Assembly (NCBI GenBank): GCA_037039925.1
Contig: JAXRKP010000992.1
Span: forward strand, 32,501 to 96,500
Source: Doris montereyensis
Taxonomy: Eukaryota > Mollusca > Gastropoda > Nudibranchia > Dorididae
Direction: 5' to 3'
DNA: 64,000 nucleotides
In this document: piece after piece, positions 1-12,723 of the stretch
Layout of the letters: each line of letters opens with the position of its first letter
How positions within the stretch are numbered: the first letter of the stretch is position 1
Translations under genes and position numbers: made by a program
The notes under the pieces: model-generated
The model's database searches: none
What the model was told of the DNA's origin: nothing
Seen by the model: only the letters and a program-made list of their open reading frames with translations

Positions 1-170
1 TAACTGGAAGAACCATATGCGGTGACCTCATAGTGAATTAAGAGGAAAAAGCAAAGTGAAAGACAAATGAAAGAGTGAAAGGAAAGAAGTAGGGTTTGCC
101 AGCAAGTCCTGCCAACCGCCCACCAAAAACTGTGAGGGATAAGAGAAAAACACAGTTAAGGACGTTATTG
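1..170 (+). repeat. Dispersed repeat, probable LINE 3'-end fragment
   Basis: The stretch with 'atatgcggtgacctca', 'gaattaagagg' and 'ggaaagaagtag' recurs in diverged form near 32750-32860 and 63111-63235, with a weaker trace at 1405-1500. The 32.7-kb copy sits at the end of a reverse-transcriptase-like fragment, so this family is inferred to be a LINE 3' end. No reading frame is kept here. Ordinary AT-rich sequence without a gene follows to about 579. Confidence 0.5.
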
Positions 171-578
171 AAGACATTAATTCAATAAACGAAAACGACT
201 ATATGTAAGAAGTGTGGAGGGAGGGGAAGGGGGTAAAAACAACCAAAAATAAAATAAAATAGGAAGCAACGAACAACCAATCACACTGATGAGTTGTGTT
301 GAACTAACACTAGATATAATGTCTTTTTAGATCGCCTTAATCACGAGGCGTCGGCCGGAGTTTTCATGGAACGGCAAAACTTGAACACATTTTATTGACA
401 CAACTAAGGCAAAAACGAAAGTGGATAGCACGCTTGCTCATTAGAGCAAAAACGTTCTCAGATTGTAGAGAATTGCTGCTTGAAGGAGATTTTATTTCTC
501 AACAAAATGAATCAACATTTCACACACAAGATAACCAAAGAATATCTTTCGTTAAATGATTTTTTGTTTATCGACATG

Positions 579-835
579 GGGGGGACTCGGCAGTCCAGAG
601 ACAAGATGTCAGCCTCTCAACCACAAGATTGCGTGTTCAAGCCTTCTGTGGTTGAATCCAGGCAGGTGGATCAACATTAAGTCCCATCGGAGACGGACGA
701 TAAAAAGTAGGTCCCGTGTGCAAATCACAACACTCTGTTCACGTTAAAGATCCCTTGGCTGTTTACAGGTCAGTCCAGGCAAAATCAAAGGCCCTACGAA
801 CCCCCCCCCACATGTGGATATGGGTAAAATCAAAT
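579..835 (+). repeat. tRNA-derived SINE, family 1 (plus orientation)
   Basis: This is the only plus-oriented copy of a family also seen at 2895, 20878, 35543, 38250 and 47174. It begins with a degenerate tRNA-like head ('ggggggactcggcagtccag') and passes through a conserved body ('gtcccatcggagacggacga', 'cacgttaaagatcccttggc'). It ends in an AAATC-type tail. The B-box region is worn and a C-homopolymer interrupts the tail. Confidence 0.7.
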
Positions 836-839
836 AATA

Positions 840-950
840 AAAATTAAAAAATGTATTGTTTTTCAAGAAGAATGAATGGCCGCCGCAATCGCCTGATCTA
901 CACCCGGTGGATTATTTAATGTGGTACATTTTGTCAGAGAAAGTGTTCTG
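840..950 (+). pseudogene. mariner/Tc1-type transposase C-terminal fragment
   Basis: The plus frame reads NEWPPQSPDLHPVDYLMW followed by YILSEKVF. This matches the conserved block around the third catalytic acidic residue of mariner/Tc1 DDE/D transposases (WPPxSPDLNPID). Only about 35 residues remain, with no upstream catalytic residues and no terminal repeats, so it is a dead scrap. Its last 12 or so codons continue directly into the 47-bp tandem array that follows. Confidence 0.65.
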
Positions 951-1215
951 TGATATGCTTATGCAATGTGGTACATTTTGTCAGAGAAAGTGTTCTGTGA
1001 TAGGATTATGCAATGTGGTACATTTTGTCAGAGAAAGTGTTCTGTGATAGGATTATGCAATGTGGTACATTTTGTCAGAGAAAGTGTTCTGTGATATGAT
1101 TATGCAATGTGGTACATTTTGTCAGAGAAAGTGTTCTGTGATATGATTATGCAATGTGGTACATTTTGTCAGAAAGTGTTCTGCGATAGGATTATGCAAT
1201 GAAGTACATTTTTTC
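915..1215 (+). repeat. Tandem array, 47-bp unit, about 6 copies
   Basis: The unit 'atgcaatgtggtacattttg' + 'tcagagaaagtgttctgtga' plus a short linker repeats with a 47-bp period. The later copies decay and one loses a few bases near 1165. The unit contains the codons for the MWYILSEKVF part of the adjoining transposase fragment, so the array grew from transposon coding sequence. Confidence 0.85.
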
Positions 1216-1404
1216 ACCTGCTTCGATAGGATTACAATGAAGTAAAACAATTTGCCTGTTCAGTTTTATCATCATTGATTTTCATCAATTGTTAACAGCT
1301 AATGTAAAATTGGCCCAGCTGTGCACTTGCAAATTTTGTTTACATGTAAATCATTTCCTTCATTGTGACGTTATGAGCCTTTTAAGTTCGGCACATGATT
1401 TCTT

Positions 1405-1500
1405 TAGTCACCCTAAAGATGGTGACAGGGGTGATTTAAGAAGCAACAGCAAGGAAATAGACAAGTTATGGAATAATACAAAGTAAACGGAACGAAGTCG
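1405..1500 (+). repeat. Weak copy of the dispersed repeat at window start
   Basis: It shares 'ggtgatttaagaagcaacagc' and a later 'tctaccagcat' block with the 63111 copy. From 1500 to 2260 I see AT-rich sequence without a supportable gene; the short minus-strand reading frames there show no recognisable motifs. Confidence 0.35.
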
Positions 1501-2261
1501 GATCTACCAGCATAAATAAGAATATCACATTAGAATATTGGTTTCCTATACTATTTCTTTGGATGTTGAAAGTTATTTGTGAAAATAGAAAATATGAATG
1601 TGATTCCGGAATTTCCCAATTTTGAATTTTTGTATACTTCTTCTAAAATCTAAACATTTGATTATGAACTAAGTTACATTTGTTTTTAATTTAAATGCAT
1701 TTGATACATTCTTTTATTTTTCAAACGGAAATTGTGATAATACAAGTATAATTTCCTTTTTAAAGGATCAATAAAGATGATTGAGATTGAATAGACCTAA
1801 ACCGCCCACGCTTCCAGGGCAATGTTTGGATTCTTAATAGATAATATTAGACTTCTTCGTGGTGCAAGGAAAGATTATTTTATTGATGCTTTGCAAGTTG
1901 ATCTGATAATACATAATGGTTTGTATGTGTGTATTGTGAGGACGGGGAGTTGATGACGCGTAAAATTTACGACGAAAAATCTTTTGTGTCGTTCCAATAC
2001 AGAAAGAAATAGTATAATAGTTCCCACAGAAAAAGGCCTTGAGGTCGTGTAGAGACGCAGCCTAATCCCATTTCTGTAGGTTAAGTGAAACAAATGGTGC
2101 AAAATACAAGCTTTTGCTTCCTCGGTTGTAAAGGCAAACAGTGGGGCAAGGGGCAAGTCGAAAGTGAAGAATAACGACAATAAAATAAATATTAAAGCCC
2201 CACACTAACAAAAATGAAATAAAATACATGTTAAAAGGAAAAGACAGAAAAAAAAACCGTT

Positions 2262-2345
2262 GGGCACCATGGGATTGAACCGGTGACCTTCGCGTCGGCA
2301 TGAACAGAGAGTTAGCTACCGACCAAGCTAACTACGGTCAGTTGT
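2262..2345 (-). repeat. tRNA-like SINE head, family 3
   Basis: Read on the minus strand from 2345, the sequence starts 'tgaccgtagttagcttggtc', an A-box-like segment. About 50 bases later comes 'ccggttcaatcccatggtgc', a good B box. The spacing is that of a tRNA-type RNA polymerase III promoter. No complete cloverleaf forms, so this is a SINE or tRNA pseudogene rather than a tRNA gene. No gene is seen from 2345 to 2895. Confidence 0.5.
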
Positions 2346-2894
2346 CTTGATTGGCAGTAATGGTAGAGAGCTCTCTTTCACATCGACGGATGTTGACGAG
2401 GAAGTCGCGGCCTGTCTATTCCTTTGTAGTTCTAGTTTTCTCGTCTTTGTTTTTAATCCTTTGGAGCTTTAAAACATAATATTTTAATGTCCTTATCCTT
2501 AACTTACTAAAAGTACCTTAGTTGGTATGGTATTCCTTTGTACATGGGATGTGTCAGGAAAATGAAAACACTAATAAGTGTTTTCCCAAGACACCAATCT
2601 AACCTGGCCACAGTTATACTAAAGACTTGTACTTTAACCCACAACGTAACCGATTGTGTACCTCTGACACCACAAATCTTTCTTCATGGTCATTTTATTT
2701 TTGGCGATGTAATGGCCCAATGGTTAAAGCACACATTGTTCTTATTGGAAAGCCAGGTTCCATCCTGGTGTAAATCATCTGATTGGAAAGTAGTTAGTGT
2801 CTTGAGTAGAATACATGTATTCCCGTTGCTTATTCTAGAAAGAAGAAAGACCGAGAAGTTAATGGAAGCGGGCTATCAAGACAGTGCGTTTGGC

Positions 2895-3183
2895 TTTGAT
2901 TTGATTTGATTTATCCCCATCCACAACTAAAGTGATCTCGGGGTTTTTGGTAGGATTTTATTTCAAAATGTTGCCTGTACTGCCTTGTAAACAGCCAAGG
3001 TATCTTTAACGTTGACAGAATGTTATGATATGCACACGGGATCTCTTTTTATCGTCCGTCTTCGATGGGACTAGAAGTCCATCCACCTACCTCGAGATAA
3101 ATTTTCAACCGTCGGCGGGACTCGAACCCACTACCATTTAGTTGAGAGGCCGACACCTTGCCTCTGGTCTACCGAGTCCCCCG
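2895..3183 (-). repeat. tRNA-derived SINE, family 1
   Basis: Nearly full length. On the minus strand it has the head 'gggggactcggtagaccaga', a B box 'gggttcgagtcccgccgac', and the family body around 2990-3080. It ends in a tail of TGATT/AAATC repeats (2893-2910 on the plus strand). It is one of the better preserved copies and is useful for building a consensus. Confidence 0.8.
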
Positions 3184-3491
3184 CACGTTTGGCAGATTGG
3201 CTTCAGGCAGAGAAAAATTCTGGGAGACTGTGAAACATGACACAACCTCATGGGTATGCCAATGATGAAGATGACGAATCTAAGAAGTAGTACTAGTACA
3301 TAGTAGTATTAGACGTCTAAGTTAAACCATTTTTTTTTAAATTCTCAGAAGTTTCGAGTTTTCATAACGCACTTTAAACATTCATACTGGCGCTCTTTAC
3401 AAGTTGCCCTAGCAAGGTGCAAAATGATTTACTAAAAATTTCATAAAATCAAATTGAGTAAATATTACTCGCTCGACAAGCTGAAACAAGT

Positions 3492-6400
3492 GACCATCTA
3501 ACCAGCCAACCAATCAACCTTCAACCAGCCAACCCAACAACCAACTGGCACAATTACCAACAACCAACTAGGCAGTCAAAAATCTAACAGTTCTAACAAT
3601 CAACCAGCCAATCAACAATCTAACATTTATAACAATCAACCCACCAATCAACAATCTAACAATTATAACAATCAACCAGCCAATTAAGAATCTAACATTT
3701 ATAACAATCAACCAGCCCAGCGACAATCTAACATTTGTAACAATCAACCAGCCAATTTAGAATCTAACATTTATAACAATCAACCAGCCCAGCGACAATC
3801 TAACATTTGTAACAATCAACCAGCCAATCAGCAATCTAACATTTATACCAACCAACAAGCCAATCAACAATCTAACAGTTCTAACAATCAACCAGCCAAT
3901 CAACAATCTAATATTTATAACAATCATCCAGCCAATCAACAATCTAACAATTATGGCAATCAACCAGCCAATCCACAATCTAACAGTTCTAACAATCAAC
4001 TAGCTAATCAACAATCCAACGTTTATAACAATCAACCAGCTAATCAACAATCTTACATTTGTAACAATCAGCCAGCTAATCAACAATCTAACATTTATAA
4101 TAATCAAACAGCCAATCAACAATTTATCATTTCTAACAATCAACCATCCCAACAACAATCTAACATTTATAACAACCAACCAGCCAATCAACAATTTAAC
4201 AATTATAACAATCAAGAATCTAACATTTCTAACAATCAACCAGCCAATCAACAATCTAATATGTATAGCAATCAACCAGCCAATCAACAGTCTAACATTA
4301 TAACAATCAACAAGCCAATCAACAATCTAACATTTACAATAATCAAACAGCCAATCAACAATCTAACAATTATAACAATTAAACAGCCAATCCACAATCT
4401 AACATTTATAACAATCAACAATCTAACATTTCTAACAAGCAACCAGCCAATCAACAATTTAACATTTATAACAATCAACCAGTCAATCAACAATCTAATA
4501 TTTATAACAGTCAACCAGCCAATACACAATCTAAACTTATAACAATCAGCAATCTAAAATTTCTAACAATCAATCAGACAATCAACAATCTAACATTTCG
4601 AACAATCAACCACCCAATCAATAATCTAACATTTCTAATAATCAACCAGCCAGTCAACAATCTAACATTTATAACAGTCAACCAGCCAATCAACAATTTA
4701 ACATTTATAACAATCAACAATTTAACATTTTAATAATCAACCAGCCAATCAACAATTTAACATTTGTAACAATCAACCAGCCCAGCAACAACCTAACATT
4801 TGTAACAATCAAGCAGCCAATCAACAATCTACCATTTGTAACAATCAACCAGTCAATCAACAATTTAACATTTATAACAATCAACACTTATAACAACCAA
4901 CCCACCAATCAATAAACAATCCAACACTTATAACAACCAATCCCAGCCAATCAATAATCTAACATTTATAGCCAATCAATAATCTAACATTTATAGCAAT
5001 CAACCAGCCAATCAACAACCTAACATTTATAACAACCAACCAGCCAATCAACAATCTAACATTTATAGCAATCAACCAGCCAATCAACAATCTAACATTT
5101 ATAGCAATCAACCAGCCAATCAACAATCTAACATTTATAGCAATCAACCAGCCAATCAACAATCTAACATTTATAGCAATCAACCAGCCAATCAACCAAT
5201 CAACAATCAACAATCTAACATTTATAATCAATCAACAATCTAACAATAGCAATCAACTAGCCAATCAACTATCTAACATTTATAATAATCAAACAGCCAA
5301 TCAACAATCTAACATGTATAACAATCAAAAATCTAATATTTATAACAACCAACCAGTCAATCAACAATCTGACATTTATACCAATCAACCAGGCAATCAT
5401 CACTTAAACATTTATTACAATTAACCAGACAATCAGCAATCTAACATGTACAACAATCAACCAGTCAATCAACAATCTAACATTTATAACAACCAACAAG
5501 CCAATTATCAATTTAATAACCCACCAATCAACAATCTAACAACCAGCTAATCAACAATCTAACAACCAATCAATCAACAATCTAACTAGCAACAATCAAC
5601 AAACGAATCGACAATCTAATAACGAACAAGCCAATCAACAATCTAACATTACAAACAATCAACCAGCCAATCAACAATCTAAGAACCAGCCAGCCAATCA
5701 ACAATCTATTAATCAACCAGCCAATCAACAATCTACTAACCAACCAGCCAATCAACAATCTAATAACCAACAAGCCAATCAACAATATAATAACCAACCA
5801 GCCAATCAACAATCTAATAACCAACCAGCCATTCAACAATATAATAACCAACCAGCCAATCAAAAATCTAATAACAAACCAACCAATCAACAATTTACTA
5901 ACCAACCAGCCAATCAACAATATAATTACCAAATAAATCAACAATCTACTAACCAACCAGCCAATCAACAATATAATAACCAACCAATCAACAATCTAAT
6001 AACCAACCTGCCAATCAACAATTTAATAACCAACCAGCCAATCAACAATCTAACATTACTAACAATCAATCAGCCAATCAACAATCTAATAACCAACCAG
6101 CCAATCAACAATCTAACACTACTAACAATCAACCAGCCAATCAACAATCTAACATTACTAACAATCAACCAGCCAATCAACAATCTAATAACCAATCAAT
6201 CAACAATCTACTAACCAACCAACTAATCAACATTCTAACATTACTAACAATCAACCAGCCAATCAACAATAATAACCAACTAACTAATCAACAATCTAAT
6301 AACCAACCAGCCAATCAACAATCTAAGAAGAAACCAGAGCATCAAAAAAACCAGCCAATCAACAATCTAATAACCAACCAGCCAATCAACAATCTAATAA

Positions 6401-7062
6401 CCAACCAATCAACAATCTAATAACCAACAAGCCAATCAACATTGTAATAGCCAATCAATGATCTTATGACCAACCAACCAATCAACAATCTAATAACCAA
6501 CAAGCCAATCAACAATCTAATAACCAACCAGCCAATCAACAATCTAATAACCAACCAGTCAATCAAAAATCTAACATTACAACCAATCAAACAGCCAATC
6601 ACAACAATCTAACATTATTAACAATCAACCAGCCAATCACAACAATCTAACATTAATAACATTCAACCAGCCAATCACAACAATCTAACACTAATAACAA
6701 TCAACCAACCAATCACAACAATCTAAAATTAATAACAATCAACCAGCCAATCACAACAATCTAAAATTAATAACAATCAACCAGCCAATCACAACAATCT
6801 AACATTACTAACGTTCAACCAGACAATCACAACAATCTAACACTAATAACAATTAACCAGCCAATCACAACAATCTAAAATTAATAACAATCAACCAGCC
6901 AATCACAACAATCTAAAATTAATAACAATCAACCAGCCAATCACAACAATCTAACATTACTAACATTATAACAATCAACCAGCCAATCACAACAATCTAA
7001 CATTAATAATAATAACAATCAACCAGCCAATGAGCAAACCAACCAATCAACCAATCGAACTG
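3492..7062. repeat. 3.6-kb minisatellite with 36-, 27- and 38-bp subarrays
   Basis: A tandem array built on 'caaccagccaatcaacaatc' plus 'taacatttatagcaat' (36 bp). From about 5510 to 6600 a 27-bp unit that lacks nine bases ('...tctaataac') dominates. From about 6570 to 7030 a 38-bp variant ('aatcacaacaatctaac') takes over. The block around 4975-5215 is the most homogeneous. The 36- and 27-bp units are multiples of three and lack stops in some frames on both strands, which produces spurious open frames. Plus-strand codons read as an N/Q-rich 12-residue repeat (NNQPANQQSNIY); the minus strand reads a hydrophobic repeat (LLIGWLIAINVR). No start codon, splice context or flanking exon supports coding. 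Confidence 0.95.
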
Positions 7063-8289
7063 TCATCATCCAATCAACCAAACAATTCATCAATGTCAGG
7101 CTTTAAACAAGTGCAAACACAAGATATTTTGGCAAACAAAATCGTTTCTTTATTTATTTTTCTCTTAAGTTGAAAACACAACAAATTTTAATAAAAAGGA
7201 AATTTGTTCAATCAACCAAATCATAAAACAGGAAAACATTTTAAGCATTACTTCTGCTGTTCATTGAAATCAATACATTTTAAATCTGTCATAATACAAT
7301 GCATAATCTACTACTATGACAATTTTCTTTCTTTTTTTTTGTTTTCTAATTTTGTTCAAAGGTTTATTTTATATATGTAATGTGATTTACTACTTAAAAG
7401 TCTGAAAAAGAAATGATAAGCTTTAGAGCTCTTTAAAGCCCCCTACTTTACCACTGATTACTATGGACAAAAGCCCTGAGGCATGACTAGATGATGAATG
7501 TATATAGTGTTGAAGAATGCTTGCATCAAATGGGTCAATTTGGGAAAATCCAGGCCCTACAAATAGCAAACTACATCTTAAACTGAAATGTATTCTTCTT
7601 AAAATGGCTTTTATGACTGAAATAAACGCTTCTCCATGATCCCTATTTCAAATAAAAGTGAAAGACTTATTGGCAGATCTAGGAATATTAATAGTATCAA
7701 CTATTTCATCACCAATCTCATTCCAATCACCAACAATACACCTTTTTCAATTACAATCTTACTGTAAATTCGTCATTAAAAACATAACGGTAAAAGATAC
7801 TTAAAAGCAAACAAACAAAAAAGAGGAAAGTTCAAATTGGTAATAGGTTAAAATCTAAAAATGAAAAATGACAATTTCAACAAAATGGTAAATCAGTAGT
7901 GAAAGTGAATGAATAAATTCACTCGACAATCAAGTAAAACAATTTAATATGAAATAATAAAAACAACTGTCTCGCACATCTAGTATTAAATGTATACCGG
8001 GTTAGGCTGGGTTTTTATTTTGGCTTTTTTTTAATGGCCTGCCTGTTGCGATACATGAAAATTGCAAGATCAAATTTTGTAGAGAACATTTTTGATTGAT
8101 TAAAACTTTTTTTTTAACTTACTTCTCATTGACTAATGAAACAGGTAACAACATTTTTATGAAAGAAAACAAAACAACATTTATACAAGCACAACCATAG
8201 ATTTTCATCATGAACATATTTCTAAAAGAAATCACACAAGTTATACCTTTCATAGAAGAAAACTGTAAGATAACAAGTTCAGGGGAAGA
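7063..8289. other. Gene-free AT-rich stretch
   Basis: I find no exon with conserved motifs, no tRNA-like box and no clear tandem structure beyond short A/T runs. Confidence 0.5.
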
Positions 8290-9357
8290 TAGATTCTATA
8301 ATTAAGGGGAGGAGCGAGTTGTGGGAATGCCATTTTTGCCGAAAATGGGACAAATCTAGTCTATCATACCAGTGGATAGATCAGTTCATTCCCGTCATAA
8401 TGATATCATAAAAGAAACTCAGTATTGATTCTTTGAATTTATACGAATTATTTAGAAACAATACAGACCTATCTTTCAACACAGCTATTATACAATAAAA
8501 GCCAGAAATATTATCTAAAGTACGGCAAGTTGGTAGTCATTTTGATCGCCACAATGAACGCTATCCAAAACAACCTTATTTGAGGATCTATTATGAATAT
8601 TGCCTTAGATCGGCCGGGAGTTACGGAACATATTCCGCACACCTATTATCAAAAGGCACCATCTCAAAATGAGTAAAAAGATGCTGGTGCACTTGAACCA
8701 GTGTCAATAAGAAATAGTTGAGAGCCTCTCAAGGTTTTATGTTTCAAAGTATTATCCTACTCTTTTCTTAGGTTTATGGGAGAAAATGTATTCAAATAAC
8801 AGAAAATAAGAGAAAATACGAATATCTCAAAATGTCATTTTTGGACCGTTTTTTTTCTAACTTAGCTCGCATTTTGTATCCGATTGACTTGAAATTTGGC
8901 ACAAACCTTGCTTTTGATGCATGGAATACAAGCATGCATGCGTTAGATGTTATTTTGTATACTTTCCGACAAATTATTTTTTTAGTTGAATAAAATGCTG
9001 TAAATTGTAAACATTTTATATGCAACTTTCAACACACCATAAAACCAAAAGTTTGATAGATTCGTCCAAACCCATGCATACTTTTGTTCTATAGATGTAA
9101 ATGAAGGAGTGTACCAATTTTGAGACATATCCCAAAATAATTTATGCCGATTTTACATTTTGAAAATGCATGTTATTTTTAGCGTCATAAATCCAATATG
9201 GCTGCGTTGCCATGGCAACACCCGACAAAATTTCAGTTTCTCATATTTTCTCCTCTCATTTAGATATGTAGAACTCAAAAATCGAGGTCCTAGTTGGCTT
9301 GCTCTATGGTTTTTCAAAATGGATTTTCAGAACCCGCTCCTCCCTTAATAGGGTTCT
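8290..9357. mobile_element. 1.07-kb terminal-inverted-repeat element (non-autonomous)
   Basis: The left end 'aattaaggggaggagcgagt' (about 8299) pairs with the right end, which reads on the minus strand 'tattaagggaggagcgggtt' (about 9350). An outer 'atagattct/atagaaccc' segment extends similarity to about 33 bp. The interior has no transposase-like frame; the short frames at 8792-9025 and 9160-9348 carry no recognisable domain. Superfamily is unassigned because the target-site duplication is unclear. Confidence 0.6.
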
Positions 9358-10229
9358 ATTTATGAACTTCATTTCTTTAATTCTACACCACCATGTGGGA
9401 TGTCATCATATTGTTTAAGCTTAACTCTTTGAGCCAATCTATCGATGCTTCCGCTAGGTTGTTTTATGCCAAACAGCAATGCATCGGTTGTAGTCGTTTC
9501 CTAACAATTCTTGTTGTGTAGATTGATACTGCTAAAATTGTGAGGAAACTGTGATCTGTGATTAGCATTTGATGCTTAGCAAAGTTGTGTATGCCTTTGA
9601 AATGTATCACTCTTGCCGGGGATAGAATTAATATGGCATGGAGCAATGACTTTTTTGGCACTTAAAGCGTTAATAACCATGACAAATGACTATATGAAGG
9701 CAAAGATAGCTTAAGCTGAACCATCACTATTTATTGTCTTTAACATATATAACCAGTCTAGCATTTACTAACCTCTTCAATTCCAACTGCAACACTTAAC
9801 TATAACTTTTAGATTTTTATCTCTCTTTACTAAAGACTGCCACAAGAAATTCGTTGCTAGTGCTTTTTAAATACCAATAGATACACACTTCAATACAACC
9901 TAAAAGAATAAAAATCAGAATTAGCTGACAAAGCTATAATAAAATTCATATTCATAGGGAAACCTAGAAAACAACAATAGAAGCAAAAGCCAGACACTAG
10001 AAATAAGAAAGAACAAAGCCTTCGGAATATGCCAACTAACACAGGCTGCTAGAAATCGCATGTGTAAAGGAGAACCGTTGGATATTTTCACTTGCCTGTC
10101 TGAATGTCGCACTAAAACTAATCAAAATACAATTAATACACTTTGATAGTCCGCTATAATACGCAAATGGAGGTTGTACAGTTGAGTCACTGGACTGCTT
10201 CAAGTCCAGACTGGCCTCCCATCTCTAGA

Positions 10230-10440
10230 ACCTCCCCATCAGCCCCAGCCCCCTCCCACCACTTACCCCAACCCTCCCCTTTATCCCCAACCCTCCTCTT
10301 TACCCTCCTCCTACTGACCACCATTCCCCATAATTCCCTCTTCGCCCCCACTCCCCCTGAATCCCCCCACCCAGACACTTCTCTATTTCATGTCATCCCC
10401 CCACCCCCCACCCCCCCCCACCCCCCCCCCCATCCCCCCA
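10230..10440. repeat. C-rich low-complexity tract (G4-capable on minus strand)
   Basis: The plus strand is a C/CA-rich run with many CCCC blocks, strongest at 10396-10440. The minus strand is therefore G-rich with multiple G4-G10 runs and could form G-quadruplexes. The overlapping reading frames on both strands are products of base composition. The flank from 9357 to 10230 shows no gene. Confidence 0.8.
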
Positions 10441-10628
10441 TGAGTGTAAAAACTATAAAGAACATCTATAAAGTCGAGAATAAACCACAACATGCACTGT
10501 AACTGTAAAGAAAGATGTTTCCACGGTTGTGCTAAAGAGTGAAAATGAAATGCAATTGTCTAAGCTAACACATAAACAACAATGCTTACTGCTTACAAGA
10601 ACACCGTTTAAAAGGATACATCAATAAA

Positions 10629-11108
10629 CAGGATGTCCCAAAACAATGTACCTTTTTATTCGCTTATTTTTTCCAAACAGATTGGTCAAAAAACACTTTG
10701 AAGAAAATAGAGGAGATTGTCTTCTGTCTAGATCAAATTTTCCCTGGCCATCGCCTAGTTCTGATTTAAACTCATGCAAATTCTTTTTACCTTGAACAAC
10801 TAGTCTATATCAACCCAATACCTAAGATCCTGGCTGATTTAACTTTTAAGACTAAGAGCAAAATGTCCGGAGAGAAGTACTGGCCATCTCGGTGGACATA
10901 ATTCAGCGAGTTCATGCAAGCTTCAATTTCCGTCTCAGAAGTGTTGTCGAATAGCAGATGGATGGAACATGTCAATATCAACTTTAAAGTATTAGCAAAA
11001 AAATCTAATTCTTCCTCTTCAAAGTGTTGTATGAATTACCTTTTTCTGACCGGCCTGATCAGAAATTACAAGCGGATGAAATCATACATGTTTTTTTAGG
11101 ACACCCTG
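10629..11108. mobile_element. 480-bp mariner-like MITE
   Basis: The left end 'caggatgtcccaaaacaatg' at 10629 is mirrored by the right end ending at 11108, which reads on the minus strand 'cagggtgtcctaaaaaaaca'. CAGGGTGTCCyAAAA is a typical mariner terminal repeat. The interior keeps no transposase motif. The flanking TA duplication is not clean, so exact ends may differ by a few bases. Confidence 0.65.
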
Positions 11109-12723
11109 CATAACAACAGTTTTCCACTCAAAGGAATCATTTCTCTTTGATCATAAGAACACCATATTGGTTACAAGAATGCCTAGATTCAAGCCTCGCA
11201 CAATAAAATAAAAACAGCCTCATATTTACGGCAATGCGTTTTCATTGTCTGAAAGACATTACCATAAGGGCGGACATGTTTTGCATGGGGACAGGGACTT
11301 CTGTGCAACTTTCCTCAATATATTTCACAAAAGAACGTTGCCATTTAGATTTGGGTGTGGGAACTTGAGCTATGGGATCAGCACATTTTTAAACTGAGCG
11401 AATATACGGGTGAGAGGATTTTTTGGCGTCTTAGTAGTTAGTAGGTAGTCCATTCAATTCATGTACTCTTCTTAAATGTCAATATATTCAGATACTCAAT
11501 CACTCACCCAATTAGAAAGGTTCATTTCTACAAAAAGAAACAAAAACACACATATTTATCAAAGGAATGTGCATATTAAATGCTACATTGTCTACATGTA
11601 AAGAAGCTCATAAAAAAATGTTTTAAACACCACAGTGTATATAAGAGTGACAAAGCGTAGCAAGAAGTACAAAGATCTTTTATATACTTGCATGTTAATT
11701 TAAAATAGCATCAAAAGTTCTGGCATAGAAAGGGTAGAGCACCTGTTCCATCCTTTCAATCAATCTGAGATCTTGAATTGGTAACATTTAATATCACGGC
11801 CATTTGACTTAAACATCTTACCATTAATAAAATACACATGCAAGCTGACTCTGATCAAACTTCCAATGTAATCAGGCAAAGGAAGCAGAATTCTTGGAAT
11901 CAAAAAAAGTAAAAAGAAAAGATAAGAACTAAAACTCCCTTTTAAAAAAAAAAAAGGTTGGAAACATTTTTAGGATATACCATCAAAATAATATACAATT
12001 AACATAAATTTCATGCAATTCAATTGAATTTAAAGCAAAACCTACATAAAAACCAAGTAGCTCCACAGATAAAATATGAAATGCATATTTTTAGGGATGT
12101 TATGCACATAGTCAGCAGTATTGTCTTCCCAATAGCAGTGCTTACGAGTCACAAGCGATGCTGCCTCATTATGAAGCACATAAGAAAACGTGAGTTAATA
12201 AAAGGGGGACAATGAGAAATCAAAGAGCTTCATTAAAGTTGCAATTTTCCTTCTGGTTATAAACAAAATTAAGGAGTGAGTGGGTGGGTGTGGAGGAGCG
12301 GGGGAATGAGGGGGCAGGGGACAAACAAGAATAAATAATAAATATTGGTGAATGAGTGTGACAAAGTATTTCATGCAAAAATTTAAGGTGACCATGTTCG
12401 AAGAATCACCAACATTCCCTCAACAATTTTTCACAATTCAGTGAAACAGAGAAATTGCACTGCACAATAGCACCAATGACATTGACAAGAATGCAGGTGT
12501 GTCAAGTGTATCACAAATACCAGTTCATTCCTGTGTGCTGGATTCCTACCTATTTGTGTGTGTGTGCATGTGTGTGTGTATGTGTGTGTGCATGCATGTA
12601 CATAGCTGTGCAAAGACCATGATAGACAGCTTCTAAATCCCTTGAATTGAGATTTTATAAGGGTTGGCGTAAAGGAAAATATGTTTCCCTTTCTTTCTTT
12701 TACATGTTTGTTTCTTTTAAATA
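11109..12723. other. Gene-free stretch with a short TG/TGCA repeat
   Basis: No exon or RNA gene is supported. The only structure is an imperfect (TG)n tract around 12555-12600. Confidence 0.5.

Noticed and set aside
2262..2345. A functional tRNA gene
   Set aside because: A and B boxes are present, but I cannot form an acceptor stem or full cloverleaf; it is better explained as a SINE head.
3492..7062. CRISPR-like regular repeats in the 36-bp array
   Set aside because: There are no unique spacers between repeats; units are contiguous and diverged, and the window is plainly eukaryotic.
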